Source: Candidatus Doudnabacteria bacterium (GTDB lineage: Bacteria; Patescibacteriota; Doudnabacteria; UBA920). From it: a stretch of 54,148 nt of DNA. The position numbers were made by a program, and so were the translations under genes. Below, piece by piece: positions 1 to 8,179 of this stretch; within the stretch, counting starts at the first letter, position 1; each line of letters starts with the position of its first letter. A model generated the notes under the pieces. It saw only the letters and a program-made list of their open reading frames with translations, searched no databases and had not been told where the DNA came from. The DNA lies in assembly GCA_031291995.1 (NCBI GenBank), contig JARLHZ010000016.1, positions 1 through 54,148 on the forward strand, in the 5' to 3' direction.

Positions 1-105
1 CCAGAGCCGGAGACAGGCAATGCGGAAGTCAGGATTTGGCATCAGAACACCCTTACGGCGACCAAAACTATTCTGCTTAAAGACCTGCCCCAAGTCCATC
101 TTTGA
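1..105 (+). CDS. C-terminal tail of an unidentified protein (partial)
   Basis: An open frame enters from the left edge and runs 34 codons to TGA at 103-105. The tail reads EVRIWHQNTLTATK...LPQVHL and matches no family I recognise. A strong hairpin terminator follows 43 bases later, which supports a real gene end. It is the only plus-strand coding in the first 17 kb, so it converges on the minus-strand VOC/MFS genes. Too short to assign a function. Confidence 0.45.
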   Translation, partial: PEPETGNAEVRIWHQNTLTATKTILLKDLPQVHL

Positions 106-147
106 ATTTTAAGAAGTCCGGTTTTGAATTTTTGCTAACAGAATTAT

Positions 148-173
148 AAAAACCCCTAACTTAAGGGGTTTTT
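148..173. terminator. Bidirectional intrinsic terminator
   Basis: AAAAACCCCT pairs with AGGGGTTTTT around a 6-base loop. The A-run and T-run flank the stem on both sides, so it can stop the plus-strand gene ending at 105 and the minus-strand operon ending at 203. Confidence 0.85.
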
Positions 174-202
174 GAGCTCAAAACTAAAAATAAAAGATCA
201 AA

Positions 203-628
203 CTATTTAATTGGCCTGCTCCCTAAGTCCTGAAAAAACCTTAGTAGATAACCATCCGGATCTTGTACCAAAAATTGTTTATTACCAACTTCTTTATCGC
301 TCGCTCGGTACCATTTTTCTTCCATCTCGAAAAAAATCGGATGACCAGCTTGCTTAAAATTGTTATACAAGCTCTGCACGTTAGCAACTTCAATTTGAAA
401 ATGCATGCCACGACCAAAAGGTCTTTCTAATTTTCCAACATTCCAAGTGCGACTTTTTTCTGTCAGGCCTTCTATCATAAGGCAAGCCCCGTTCAACCCA
501 AGCATGGCGAAGTCCTCCTCTGGCCGATCATACAGAACGTCAAAACCAGCAAGTCTTGTATAAAAATCGAGACTCGATTTAAAATCCAGCACCTTAAGCT
601 CAGGAATTAATGTTGCTTTTCTAATCAT
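203..628 (-). CDS. VOC-family (glyoxalase/bleomycin-resistance fold) protein
   Basis: A 141-residue protein with the paired beta-alpha-beta-beta-beta layout of the vicinal oxygen chelate superfamily. The N-terminal half reads LDFYTRLAGFDVLYDRPEEDFAMLG and the C-terminal half ends FLVQDPDGYLLRFFQ, the usual closing strand. The length is normal for one-domain members related to bleomycin-binding proteins. The start overlaps the end of the upstream MFS gene by 8 bases, so the two are translationally coupled. VOC proteins of this type sequester or modify small toxic molecules, and a neighbouring efflux pump fits a resistance role. That role is inferred; the substrate is unknown. Confidence 0.8.
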   Translation of the reverse strand: MIRKATLIPELKVLDFKSSLDFYTRLAGFDVLYDRPEEDFAMLGLNGACLMIEGLTEKSRTWNVGKLERPFGRGMHFQIEVANVQSLYNNFKQAGHPIFFEMEEKWYRASDKEVGNKQFLVQDPDGYLLRFFQDLGSRPIK

Positions 629-1799
629 AATTTTTCACTACTTCCTTTTGATAATTTTTAAAGAGTCTCCAGTAGAGGTATACAACAGAAAGCGAAAGAG
701 TCTCGGTAATAATGATTGGGCCTTTTACTCCCAGACGATCGGCAACCAAACCGAATAGGTAAGCAAAAATTGCAAAAAAAATGTTCCCAAAAAATGAATT
801 GATCGAACCCATTGTAGCGCGTTGTTGATTGCTGAACTCCCTGTGCATCAATGCATTTAAAGCAATTGACGTAACACCAAATGCGATGGAAGTAAGAGCA
901 ATAAGGATTGGCGACCAAACCCCGGAGTATAGCACTGCTAAAACTGTAACTGCCATACCAATCACTTGTCCGACAATCAATACCTTGAATGAGAAAAACT
1001 TTTTTAAGATAGGTCCTGCTTGATGTGAACCAAGGAACGTAAATAAATTGTTCATGGCTTTTGAAATTCCCAGCGCCCAAACTGGCCATACCGTGCTAAT
1101 AAATGCCGGCATGAACTGGTTCTCAACTTCACCCATTCCGAAGTTTAAGATAGATGACAAGCTCAGGTCGCGAAGTTTATTGTTTTGTTTGAAGGCAATA
1201 AAAGACTCCCGTAAATGCGAGTAAACATTTCCGGAATTAGCGGCGCGCTGGATTTTTGGCTCGACAAGTTGGAAGCCAATAACAAGTGCAATCGCCAACG
1301 GGACAATAGAAAACCAAAAAATCCAGCTAAGCGAAAATCCAAACACAAAGGTGGCGATAATGGCTGAAGTCCCGAGACCCAACGGAATCATTGCATTGAT
1401 TTTCCCTAAATGCTCATCGAGTGTTTTCTGCTCGTTTGTTTCAGCCAGAGTGTCGTAAATGAGCGAGTCGTTATTGCCACTGAAAAGGGAATCCGAGAGC
1501 CCGGCAAAAATCGCTCCGATAGCAAGAAACCAAAATGAGCCGCCTATGGCATAGAAAGCAACACACAAAATGCTTGCCAGCACCCCAAACATCAATGTCT
1601 TTTTGCGACCGATTCTATCTGAATAAATACCAGTTGGAATCTCAAAAATGCACGTTGAAATTGAAAAAATTGAAAAAACCAAAAGAGCCAAGGCATAAGA
1701 CTTGGTCACTTGTGCAAAATAAACGATAGCGATTGGGTTATAGGGTTTAAAGCTCAAAAAGAAATTAAACCACTTCATCAATTTCAGATTTCTGTGCAT
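621..1799 (-). CDS. Major facilitator superfamily transporter
   Basis: A 392-residue hydrophobic protein with about 12 membrane segments. MFS motif A is visible after segment 2: GIYSDRIGRKKT, at about residues 57-68. The central cytoplasmic loop (about residues 182-200, VEPKIQRAANSGN) separates the two six-helix halves. It most resembles drug/metabolite:proton antiporters. The start at 1799 (MHRNLK) is the first ATG; MKWFNF seven codons later is an alternative. Its 3' end overlaps the VOC gene. The substrate cannot be read from sequence. Confidence 0.88.
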   Translation of the reverse strand: MHRNLKLMKWFNFFLSFKPYNPIAIVYFAQVTKSYALALLVFSIFSISTCIFEIPTGIYSDRIGRKKTLMFGVLASILCVAFYAIGGSFWFLAIGAIFAGLSDSLFSGNNDSLIYDTLAETNEQKTLDEHLGKINAMIPLGLGTSAIIATFVFGFSLSWIFWFSIVPLAIALVIGFQLVEPKIQRAANSGNVYSHLRESFIAFKQNNKLRDLSLSSILNFGMGEVENQFMPAFISTVWPVWALGISKAMNNLFTFLGSHQAGPILKKFFSFKVLIVGQVIGMAVTVLAVLYSGVWSPILIALTSIAFGVTSIALNALMHREFSNQQRATMGSINSFFGNIFFAIFAYLFGLVADRLGVKGPIIITETLSLSVVYLYWRLFKNYQKEVVKNYD

Positions 1800-1937
1800 A
1801 ACATTTTTGCTAACATAATTCTAAATTTCATGGCGCCAAGCTCAATTCTCATAGATGGCCAAAACCCTAGTTTGGTCAGGGCTTATAAGTAAAAACCATA
1901 AGGGAAAGAGATTCTTCTATTTATTATCTTAAAATTA

Positions 1938-2459
1938 TTAATGACCGATTGCCACCATAATCCTGTCGGCCATCTGTTGTGTGGTTTCTTCCGAATCAAT
2001 AGGAACTGCTCCGGATTTGAGCATATTATCCTCAAACTCTTTATACCAAGACAAAATATGTTCCTGTTCCGACTTGTCTTTGGCAAACTGGTTCTCCCCA
2101 TCGCGGGTGCTTAAGCGATGGATAAAAGTTTCTTCTTTGCAACGAAGTAGGAAAATCTTTTCAAACAGAGATTGAAAGTCGTTCTGATTGGAAGCCAGCC
2201 CGAGAACTGCGACATCTCCTGATTGTCCAGCTAAAAGCCCTTCCAACTTATCCTGATCGCATATCCATTCGTGAGCCTCCAGCCAGTCCTTGCCAATGCC
2301 GTATTGGTATTCAGCTCTTTGTTTGGTTTGCCTGTTTCTCCAATGACAAAGGTCAGAAATGGCATCAATATCAAAACAAACAACCCCCCGCTTGGCCAGC
2401 TCTTCTGTCAGGGTTGATTTTCCCGTACCCGAAACACCGGTAATGTAGATTTTACTCAT
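1938..2459 (-). CDS. Small P-loop kinase (shikimate/adenylate-kinase-like)
   Basis: A 173-residue protein opening MSKIYITGVSGTGKSTL, so the Walker A motif (GVSGTGKS) lies at residues 8-15. The following lines, CFDIDAISDLCHW and the late helix TTQQMADRI, are typical of small nucleotide or metabolite kinases. The substrate is not recognisable. It lies 9 bases downstream of the APH-like gene and is the last gene of the kinase cluster. The 138-base gap after it before the MFS gene has no clear terminator. The P-loop is certain; the chemistry is open. Confidence 0.72.
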   Translation of the reverse strand: MSKIYITGVSGTGKSTLTEELAKRGVVCFDIDAISDLCHWRNRQTKQRAEYQYGIGKDWLEAHEWICDQDKLEGLLAGQSGDVAVLGLASNQNDFQSLFEKIFLLRCKEETFIHRLSTRDGENQFAKDKSEQEHILSWYKEFEDNMLKSGAVPIDSEETTQQMADRIMVAIGH

Positions 2460-2468
2460 AGTGTTGCC

Positions 2469-3509
2469 TTAAGAAAAAAGGTAGTTATAGTCATTTAACT
2501 CCAAAGTTTTTATGGGGAACTTCATCCATTCTAGGGCCTTTGGCGATGACTGGTTTTTTAAATACCAATCCATCGTCCACAGAAGCATATAGAACATATA
2601 AGCCTTTAGCGCAATTTTAAGAAGATGATTCTCTCGCGGTAAATCAAGCTCACTTTTTCCGAAAGCTTTCCTGTATGCCCTCAGGCCTAAGTTAACCCTG
2701 CGTTTGTTATATTTCCCGGTGTTAATGCCCTTGTAGCGATAGCAAGACTGGCCAATAGTGCCAGCCAAGTCCGTAATGCGGCTGTCAAAACGAACCCAGT
2801 CAAAATCAAAGATCCCTGAAACCTTATCGCCGGAAAAATTAACATTGCCGGGGTGCAGGTCAAAATGGACTACTTGTTTTGGTAGTTTATCATAACCCGC
2901 CTTGTCCAGTTCTTTTTTATTTTCTTCAATAAATTTTAAAATGAATTTTCTATTTGCACTTAGCAATTTTCTGACATCTGAGTTAGGCATTCGATTAAGC
3001 AAGCCATTGAACAGCTTTGCGCCATTCTTTGCGTAATAGTATATTGGTCTGTTGTGTTTTATTTTAGTTTTGAAACCGGCTACAGTTTTTGTAAATTTTG
3101 CCGATGCTATAAAAAAATTGGCCAACTTTTTGTCGCTGAACCGGGTTAAATTGTTCCAGCTGGCTTGGGTTTTGCCAGGCATAAAATTCTGCAAAATGTA
3201 AAACCTTTTGTTATAGATAGTAATGTCCTTGCCTAGGTTATTTTGGATAGCATAAGGCGTCAATTTAAACCGCTTGTTTCTTAAATAATTTAAGACAGCA
3301 ATTTCCAATTTTAAGTGATGTATGGACTTTTTAGGTTCTGACTCCCGAAGCACAAACTGCTTCTTTAAGCCCTGAACAATAAAAATGTTATTATTGTTTG
3401 CAACTGTGTTTTTACTCAATCTGATTTTTTGCAGACCAAACCCGTAGCCCTCAAGGACTTTAAGAACTCTGATTTTTTCTTGTGATGTTAAAATTTTACC
3501 TTGGGCCAT
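2469..3509 (-). CDS. Aminoglycoside-phosphotransferase-fold kinase
   Basis: A 346-residue protein from the ATG at 3509. The catalytic loop HFDLHPGNV (about residues 215-223) and the magnesium motif FDFDW (about 234-238) are the signature of the APH/choline-kinase/homoserine-kinase-II fold. I chose the ATG of MAQGKI rather than the GTG 45 bases upstream: the GTG would overlap the previous gene by 35 bases, whereas the ATG starts 10 bases after its stop and follows AGAGGG. It belongs to a five-gene cluster of phosphate- or nucleotide-transferring enzymes. The substrate may be an antibiotic or a metabolite. Confidence 0.78.
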   Translation of the reverse strand: MAQGKILTSQEKIRVLKVLEGYGFGLQKIRLSKNTVANNNNIFIVQGLKKQFVLRESEPKKSIHHLKLEIAVLNYLRNKRFKLTPYAIQNNLGKDITIYNKRFYILQNFMPGKTQASWNNLTRFSDKKLANFFIASAKFTKTVAGFKTKIKHNRPIYYYAKNGAKLFNGLLNRMPNSDVRKLLSANRKFILKFIEENKKELDKAGYDKLPKQVVHFDLHPGNVNFSGDKVSGIFDFDWVRFDSRITDLAGTIGQSCYRYKGINTGKYNKRRVNLGLRAYRKAFGKSELDLPRENHLLKIALKAYMFYMLLWTMDWYLKNQSSPKALEWMKFPIKTLELNDYNYLFS

Positions 3510-3519
3510 TTCAATAAAA

Positions 3520-4614
3520 TTAATCCCTCTTATAGGCAAACTCAAGTTGCTCACAAAGTTTTAAATTCTCTACGACATCGGTGCTATCGGTAAATTGGTC
3601 AACAGAACCGATGTTGGTTTTAATGCCTTTGACTCTTGGATCTTTGATTACCTTTTTTATGGCCTCTGCAAAAACATCAGCGTGAATGACTAGGTACGGC
3701 CGACCGTAATAGCTACTCACTTTTGATGACAAAGGCTTAGTAATTTTTAATGCGTTATAATTTTTTGCTACAATTTCGTAAGCTTGAGCCAGCCACTTCT
3801 CCCTTTCCTTCCAATTTTTTGACACCAAAACTTTCCGTAACACTGGCGCTAAATTTTTGGAGATTTTAAGTGCGCCGAATGCCGCGCCAAACCATTTACT
3901 GTACGGGTAGTATCTCTTTTCCATTAAAAAGCAAAGCTTCATTATTTCCCTTACAATTCTGGCAGCAACTATCTGCGAACCAAGCTCATCGCCAACATCG
4001 CCAGCCCGTCCGACAAAGGCCTCTTCCTGCGAAATTTTAATCCACTGACAGGCTAGCATATAAAGCCAAACGTCTTTGGGGTAGTAGCTGAATTTTTCCC
4101 TGACTTTTTTCAATTCTCCCAAGCCGTCATAAAATACTTCACCGCTCACCATTTCCAAGAGCCGTTGTTGGGGAAACGTTAGCCAGTTTTCTACCGTGAT
4201 ATTTTTTGTTTGGTCAAACCTTAATCGTAATTCATAAAAAGATTTTACGGTATAAACATTGACCATGTGATCTACTGGGCCGGATGTAATTTTTATAGCA
4301 CGGCGGACACCATTTGGCGCCGGTTTGCTGTAGTTTGTTGAGTAACCCATAAAATCATAGGGTAAGTTGTTAGCTATAGCTTTATGAATTTTATCCTTTA
4401 ATTTCGGATAATCTTTTTCGCTGAGAAATATAAAAACCCGCGGTCCCCAATGGTGGTCCCGTGATATCTCCGTATCGTAACCCAAAACCTCACTACCCCA
4501 GCCAAACAGGGCGGCCGAGTATTTTAATTTTGAAAACTCTTTATCCAAAATTGGTTTGATTTCTTTTTGATAAAACAGTTTGCTTAATTCTAAGCCGGGA
4601 ATAAATTTTGTCAT
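3520..4614 (-). CDS. DUF4037-like putative nucleotidyltransferase
   Basis: A 364-residue protein. Near residue 40 it has FGWGSEVLGYDTEISRDHHW, the hallmark GS...D..SRDHHWG pattern of the DUF4037 family, a distant nucleotidyltransferase relative. The rest is helical with no other motif I can name. The start ATG overlaps the stop of the upstream kinase gene as ATGA, so the genes are translationally coupled. Family biochemistry is unknown, and adenylyl transfer is only suggested by the fold. Confidence 0.65.
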   Translation of the reverse strand: MTKFIPGLELSKLFYQKEIKPILDKEFSKLKYSAALFGWGSEVLGYDTEISRDHHWGPRVFIFLSEKDYPKLKDKIHKAIANNLPYDFMGYSTNYSKPAPNGVRRAIKITSGPVDHMVNVYTVKSFYELRLRFDQTKNITVENWLTFPQQRLLEMVSGEVFYDGLGELKKVREKFSYYPKDVWLYMLACQWIKISQEEAFVGRAGDVGDELGSQIVAARIVREIMKLCFLMEKRYYPYSKWFGAAFGALKISKNLAPVLRKVLVSKNWKEREKWLAQAYEIVAKNYNALKITKPLSSKVSSYYGRPYLVIHADVFAEAIKKVIKDPRVKGIKTNIGSVDQFTDSTDVVENLKLCEQLEFAYKRD

Positions 4615-5147
4615 ATATTTAATAATCCTTGATCCGTATCAATTAGTTTTTCTAATTCCGCAGCATCAACCTCCGGCGAGTTTATATTCTGATATACATA
4701 CCCTGGCCAAGATTCGATTTTGTCACGATCCTGCTGATCTTTGTATAAATCGATAAGCGAATGCCGCCCTCTTTGCTCAAGCCTTCGTTTCCGTAGCGCA
4801 AAAGGCACGTTTAAGTGATAAAGATATACCGGCACTTTTTTAGTCACCTTACTGCTATAGCGCAAAACACCCTCTTTTATTAGGAACCTGTCTCCAATTC
4901 CGATAACTATAAAGCCCTCAGCGAGAAATTTATTTAAATCACTGGTAAAATCAGCTCTGGCCTTAAGCAAATCATCCTCTTTTTGATGGTCATTATCCCA
5001 AATCCATGTTGGGCAAAATTTTTCTATATATGTGTCCAAGTCTAGCAAGATTGATTTTTTTCCGTGCGCAATAAAGTCCTCAACTAATATCTTGCCAAGC
5101 GTATTCTTTCCTGATGCCGGCCCTCCATCAATTAATATCAATTTCAT
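4611..5147 (-). CDS. Small P-loop kinase
   Basis: A 178-residue protein from the ATG at 5147, opening MKLILIDGGPASGKNT with the Walker A motif at residues 8-16. Later lines include a lid-like stretch RKRRLEQRGRHS, as in nucleotide and metabolite kinases. An upstream in-frame start would add 18 residues that run into the previous gene, so the internal ATG is preferred; it begins 10 bases after that gene ends. Asn replaces the more usual Ser/Thr before the last Thr of the P-loop. Substrate unknown. Confidence 0.7.
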   Translation of the reverse strand: MKLILIDGGPASGKNTLGKILVEDFIAHGKKSILLDLDTYIEKFCPTWIWDNDHQKEDDLLKARADFTSDLNKFLAEGFIVIGIGDRFLIKEGVLRYSSKVTKKVPVYLYHLNVPFALRKRRLEQRGRHSLIDLYKDQQDRDKIESWPGYVYQNINSPEVDAAELEKLIDTDQGLLNI

Positions 5148-5157
5148 AAAAAATATA

Positions 5158-5736
5158 TTATATTCCTTTTGCTTCAAAGTCCTCAACCGATTTAACGCCA
5201 TTCTCTAAAACGGCAGTATAAATATCAAAACTTTTTATGTTGTCTTTGTACTTTACGCCGTCAAAATAAGCCTCTTTAATTTTGAGAATTATTTCCGCTT
5301 TTTTAGGATCAGCGGCTAACAGTGGTTCAAACTTATTTATGGAATCGCGCACTAGATGGGCATAACTTTCATCAGGCTTTAGGTACCAAACATCAAACTT
5401 CCAGTTTTTGTCCTCGTGCGGTATTATCAACTCCCAAAAAAATCCAAGCGGCATATCATAAGCAGGATAATTTTGATAATCAGCTGTGCCGATTGTCTGA
5501 AAAATATCCTTATCAATTAACTCTTTGGTTATTTGATGGGCCTTATTTTTCTCAATGCTGTCTGATATAACAAAGAGGTCGATATCGCGACGGTACATAA
5601 GCTTCAAACGAAGGCTGCCGATTTTTTCAACCTTCCCCAATTTTGAAAAGACTTCCACAACGCCTGTTTTGGTTATAATTTCCTCTGCTGACTTGCAAAA
5701 ATTTTGGGAATTTTGGATTAGGTTATTTTCAGTCAT
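5158..5736 (-). CDS. Nucleotidyltransferase-fold protein
   Basis: A 192-residue protein with IGSLRLKLMYRRDIDLFV at about residues 38-55. This is the G-S-x(n)-D-x-D core of the polymerase-beta-like nucleotidyltransferase fold seen in aminoglycoside adenylyltransferases. A WKFDVWYLKP strand supplies the third acidic position (FD). It is the first gene of the kinase cluster, about 65 bases downstream of Int B. It may be a resistance enzyme or a tRNA/metabolite-modifying enzyme; neither can be chosen here. Confidence 0.65.
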   Translation of the reverse strand: MTENNLIQNSQNFCKSAEEIITKTGVVEVFSKLGKVEKIGSLRLKLMYRRDIDLFVISDSIEKNKAHQITKELIDKDIFQTIGTADYQNYPAYDMPLGFFWELIIPHEDKNWKFDVWYLKPDESYAHLVRDSINKFEPLLAADPKKAEIILKIKEAYFDGVKYKDNIKSFDIYTAVLENGVKSVEDFEAKGI

Positions 5737-5800
5737 AAAAGGAATTCTTTTACCTTTATTTTAACACATTTTTCACTTTAAAGTAGGACTTTTGACGAGG

Positions 5801-6790
5801 CTAATAATTCAAAAACTTTCCATGCGCTTCCTTGGCCTTGGTTTTATCTAGACCCAAGTAATAACGGCAGGTGGTCTCGAGCCGGTCATGGCCGAGGATT
5901 TCTTTTACGTGAGAAATTGGGCAGCCGTTAAATAAAAGGTTGGTGGCCATGGTATGCCGCAGAATGTGCGGCGTTATTTTTTTAGTAATGCCAGCTTTCC
6001 TGGCCTGCCAGCTGAAGGCCTTACTAATGTCGGACTTGGTTAAGCGCGTGCGGTTTTGGGTTATAAACAGCGCCGGGTTATTGTCCTTGCGATGCTCAAG
6101 ATAATGCTTAATCCAGTCCAAGGATCTCTGGTTAAAAAATACCGTGCGCTCCTTGCTGCCCTTGCCGATAATTTTGGCCTCGGCCTTTTCAAAGTCTATG
6201 CTGTCGCGGTTTAAAGACAGGGCTTCGGAAATTCTCATACCGGAGCCGAGCAGAACCTCGACCAGCGTCCGGAACCTTAAGCCGTTCATCCTGACTCCGG
6301 GCTTACGCAAATGGCCGGTGTGCTTTTTTTCTATGCTGATGCTGTTTACGAACTGCTCAATCTCCTCGTTGGTTAAAAACAGCACGTCGCGGCGCCTCCG
6401 CTTGGGCGACTTTATTCTTTTGCTATCAAGCACCGGCAGATCTAAAAAGTCCTTGCAGTATTTTAAAAAACTTTTAGTGGCAAACACAATGGAATAAATC
6501 CTGGCCTCGCTGGCCCCTCTGGCCAGGACTTTTTGTTTGACCTCGGTTATGTGGATGAGGTTTAGTTGGTTTATGGGCAAATCGCCGATATACCGGATGA
6601 CCCAATGCAGGCAGTCCCCGTATTTATCCACTGTGCCGGGAGAGAACGACAGCTCAAACTGGCCGTATTTTAAAAACCCCGGAATCAGCTCGCTGAATTT
6701 CGGGCAGGTTGGCGCCTGTGGGCTGGCCAAAATTGGCACGGCCAAAGTTCCTACATTTGTATTTGATTCTAAGGCAATCCCCGGATACAT
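5801..6790 (-). CDS. Tyrosine recombinase Int B
   Basis: A 329-residue integrase of the XerC/D type. The N-terminal SAM-like DNA-binding domain is at about residues 45-140. The catalytic domain has Arg in GMRISEA, Lys in GKGSKER, HILRH, GHD and the nucleophile Tyr in CRYYLG. I chose the ATG at 6790 (MYPGIALES) because it aligns with the start of Int A and follows the conserved GCGAGGCTTTTT. An in-frame ATG at 6835 lies inside the leader. Int B is strongly similar to Int A along its whole length and lies next to a copy of the 16S 3' end. It probably integrates a second, downstream element at that site. Confidence 0.92.
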   Translation of the reverse strand: MYPGIALESNTNVGTLAVPILASPQAPTCPKFSELIPGFLKYGQFELSFSPGTVDKYGDCLHWVIRYIGDLPINQLNLIHITEVKQKVLARGASEARIYSIVFATKSFLKYCKDFLDLPVLDSKRIKSPKRRRRDVLFLTNEEIEQFVNSISIEKKHTGHLRKPGVRMNGLRFRTLVEVLLGSGMRISEALSLNRDSIDFEKAEAKIIGKGSKERTVFFNQRSLDWIKHYLEHRKDNNPALFITQNRTRLTKSDISKAFSWQARKAGITKKITPHILRHTMATNLLFNGCPISHVKEILGHDRLETTCRYYLGLDKTKAKEAHGKFLNY

Positions 6791-6827
6791 AAAAAGCCTC
6801 GCGTCAATTGATGACACAAGGCTCTTT
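6791..6827 (-). terminator. Terminator/SD-sequestering hairpin abutting the Int B start
   Basis: Read on the minus strand, AGCCT...GTCA pairs with TGAC...AGGCT and is followed by TTTTT and then directly by the ATG. The 3' arm contains GCGAGG, the only candidate ribosome-binding site of Int B. The same layout, with compensatory base changes, precedes Int A. Confidence 0.75.
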
Positions 6828-7052
6828 AATTGCAATTTCGTTAAGTTCCCTTAACGGCTAAATAGTGACCCCGAGCATTAAAGGCGCTCAGGCTCCGCAT
6901 AATCTTGCGATTATATGGAGAAGAATTACCGTACAAAACCGTTTACGTTAACGTCGTTTCTTAGAGTCAGGATTGCGTTAAAAATCGAAATAATTAACGA
7001 CGACCAACAGAATGCCGCAAATAGTAAGATCGAAATCCATACTTTTGCGGAA
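6828..7052 (-). promoter_or_regulatory. Structured leader of Int B, homologous to the Int A leader
   Basis: On the minus strand this holds, in order: a block CATTCCG (7048-7054), GGTTTTGTAC (6931-6940), a hairpin CTCCATATAATC/GATTATGCGGAG, a hairpin CTGAGC/GCTCGG, and a hairpin CGTTAAG/CTTAACG. The terminator hairpin follows. The first two blocks are complementary to the 16S leader. The hairpins are preserved in the Int A leader with different but still pairing bases. I see no promoter. Confidence 0.7.
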
Positions 7053-7072
7053 TGTTCCTTAGAAAGGAGGTG
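7053..7072. repeat. Attachment-site core, element-distal copy
   Basis: TGTTCCTTAGAAAGGAGGTG is identical to 40670-40689, where it is the 3' end of 16S rRNA (anti-Shine-Dalgarno region). Here it stands alone, with no rRNA on its right side. This is the pattern of a duplicated attachment core at the far end of an integrated element. Confidence 0.85.
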
Positions 7073-7276
7073 TTTATCCCGACCACTACCTGAAATAAAA
7101 AATATGACCAAAAACTGTATTAATTTTTTAACTTTCTGTAGGAAGAATAACTCTAAACTTGTAAAGTTGCAAATCGTAAATTGTGGAAATCTAAAACTAT
7201 ATTACCTGCCGCGTTTGTCATCGGGACAGCGGTACAAAAATTTAAATTTTTCTTTTGGCATATTGGTTTACTGCAT
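7073..7276. other. Element end, no gene seen
   Basis: About 200 AT-rich bases between the distal core and the zeta-operon terminator. No convincing reading frame, tRNA or repeat array is visible. It probably carries recombinase arm sites, but none can be defined by eye. Confidence 0.4.
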
Positions 7277-7306
7277 CAAAAAACCGCCCTGGTTTTAGGT
7301 GGCTTT
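7277..7306 (-). terminator. Terminator of the exonuclease/zeta operon
   Basis: On the minus strand AAAGCCACC pairs (one mismatch) with GGGCGGTTTT and is followed by a T-run. The stem overlaps the last codons and stop of the 60-residue gene. Confidence 0.65.
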
Positions 7307-7477
7307 ATGATTAGCTCTTTGGTACTGCTCCACCAGCTCTCGCTGATCCTGGTTGGCTTTGCGGATAACATCTTCCATCAGCGTGCGCTTTTCTTCCGGT
7401 GAGGCATGATTAAAAAAAGAGGAAAAATTTTTCTTCTCCGATTTGGGAGTAAATAATTGCTTAAGTTTCTTGATCAT
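7295..7477 (-). CDS. Small charged protein coupled to the zeta-like kinase
   Basis: A 60-residue, mostly helical, highly charged protein with no recognised domain (QLFTPKSEKK, SPEEKRTLMEDVI, RELVEQYQRA). Its ATG overlaps the TGA of the zeta-like gene (ATGA), so it is made by coupled translation, and a terminator follows. Position and size would suit an antitoxin or regulator. However, known epsilon antitoxins lie upstream of zeta and look different, so this role is only a possibility. Confidence 0.7.
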   Translation of the reverse strand: MIKKLKQLFTPKSEKKNFSSFFNHASPEEKRTLMEDVIRKANQDQRELVEQYQRANHKAT

Positions 7478-8172
7478 AATAGCTTCTCCAACGCTTCTTT
7501 AGTATACACTTTTGGCAAATACACATCAAGGCTTTCGACATTATCATAAAGTTTTTCAAAACTTTTGCTAAAATCCTTGATAACTAAGTTAAGTTCAATT
7601 TTGGAGCCAAAATGGGCTTTAGCCTGGCTGACGTTCTCCCGGGCGCGAACGAAGGAATGTATAAAGACTTCCTTGGAAACATGGCGACCCTCCTTTTCTT
7701 CGCGAATCTTGGTAAACGTCCAGGCCACGACCGGGTCCTGAAACAAGTAATAAATCACCACGCGCCGGTTGTGCTTAAGCGAACGCTCTATATTCTCCAT
7801 CGCCCGCTCATAGGCAAAAGTGCCGTCTAAAATAGCGTTGATATTATTGTGCAGGACGTAATCAAATAACACGTTAACACCCAGGGTGCAGGCACGCTGA
7901 AAAATATGGGAATTGTTGCCGTTATAGTCTGGAAAAATCGCTCTTATATCGTCGGCGTCAATTCTCACCGGCTGACTGCCGTCAAAGACCTCAATTAACC
8001 GTTTTGATACTTCGGTTTTGCCAGCTCCGGGAGAGCCAGCCATAAACAAAGAAACCGGCTGCGCTTCCGGCTTATAAATTTTAGGGTTGGCGAAACGTTC
8101 AACCAACTCAAACTTATGTTCTTTGATGTATTGGTAAGCCGAGTCACTAAGTTGTTGATCATCTTCTAGCAT
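7474..8172 (-). CDS. Zeta-toxin-family P-loop kinase
   Basis: A 232-residue protein from the ATG at 8172, preceded by GGGAGAAAGG. Walker A is MAGSPGAGKTEVSK at about residues 42-55. It is followed by RIDADDIRAIFPDY, the zeta/chloramphenicol-phosphotransferase-like substrate loop, and by AILDGTFAYERAMENI. Zeta enzymes phosphorylate UDP-N-acetylglucosamine; relatives act on other sugars, nucleotides or RNA ends. It lies 7 bases after the exonuclease gene and overlaps the 60-residue gene. Either a toxin or a nucleic-acid end kinase is possible; the exonuclease neighbour favours considering the latter. Confidence 0.82.
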   Translation of the reverse strand: MLEDDQQLSDSAYQYIKEHKFELVERFANPKIYKPEAQPVSLFMAGSPGAGKTEVSKRLIEVFDGSQPVRIDADDIRAIFPDYNGNNSHIFQRACTLGVNVLFDYVLHNNINAILDGTFAYERAMENIERSLKHNRRVVIYYLFQDPVVAWTFTKIREEKEGRHVSKEVFIHSFVRARENVSQAKAHFGSKIELNLVIKDFSKSFEKLYDNVESLDVYLPKVYTKEALEKLL

Positions 8173-8179
8173 AGTTGTA

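Noticed and set aside
6791-6835. Longer Int B starting at 6835
   Set aside because: The extra 15 residues would be encoded by the conserved terminator hairpin; alignment with Int A places the start at 6790.
7053-7072. tRNA gene as attachment site
   Set aside because: No cloverleaf or T-loop motif fits around either core; the core matches the 16S 3' end exactly.
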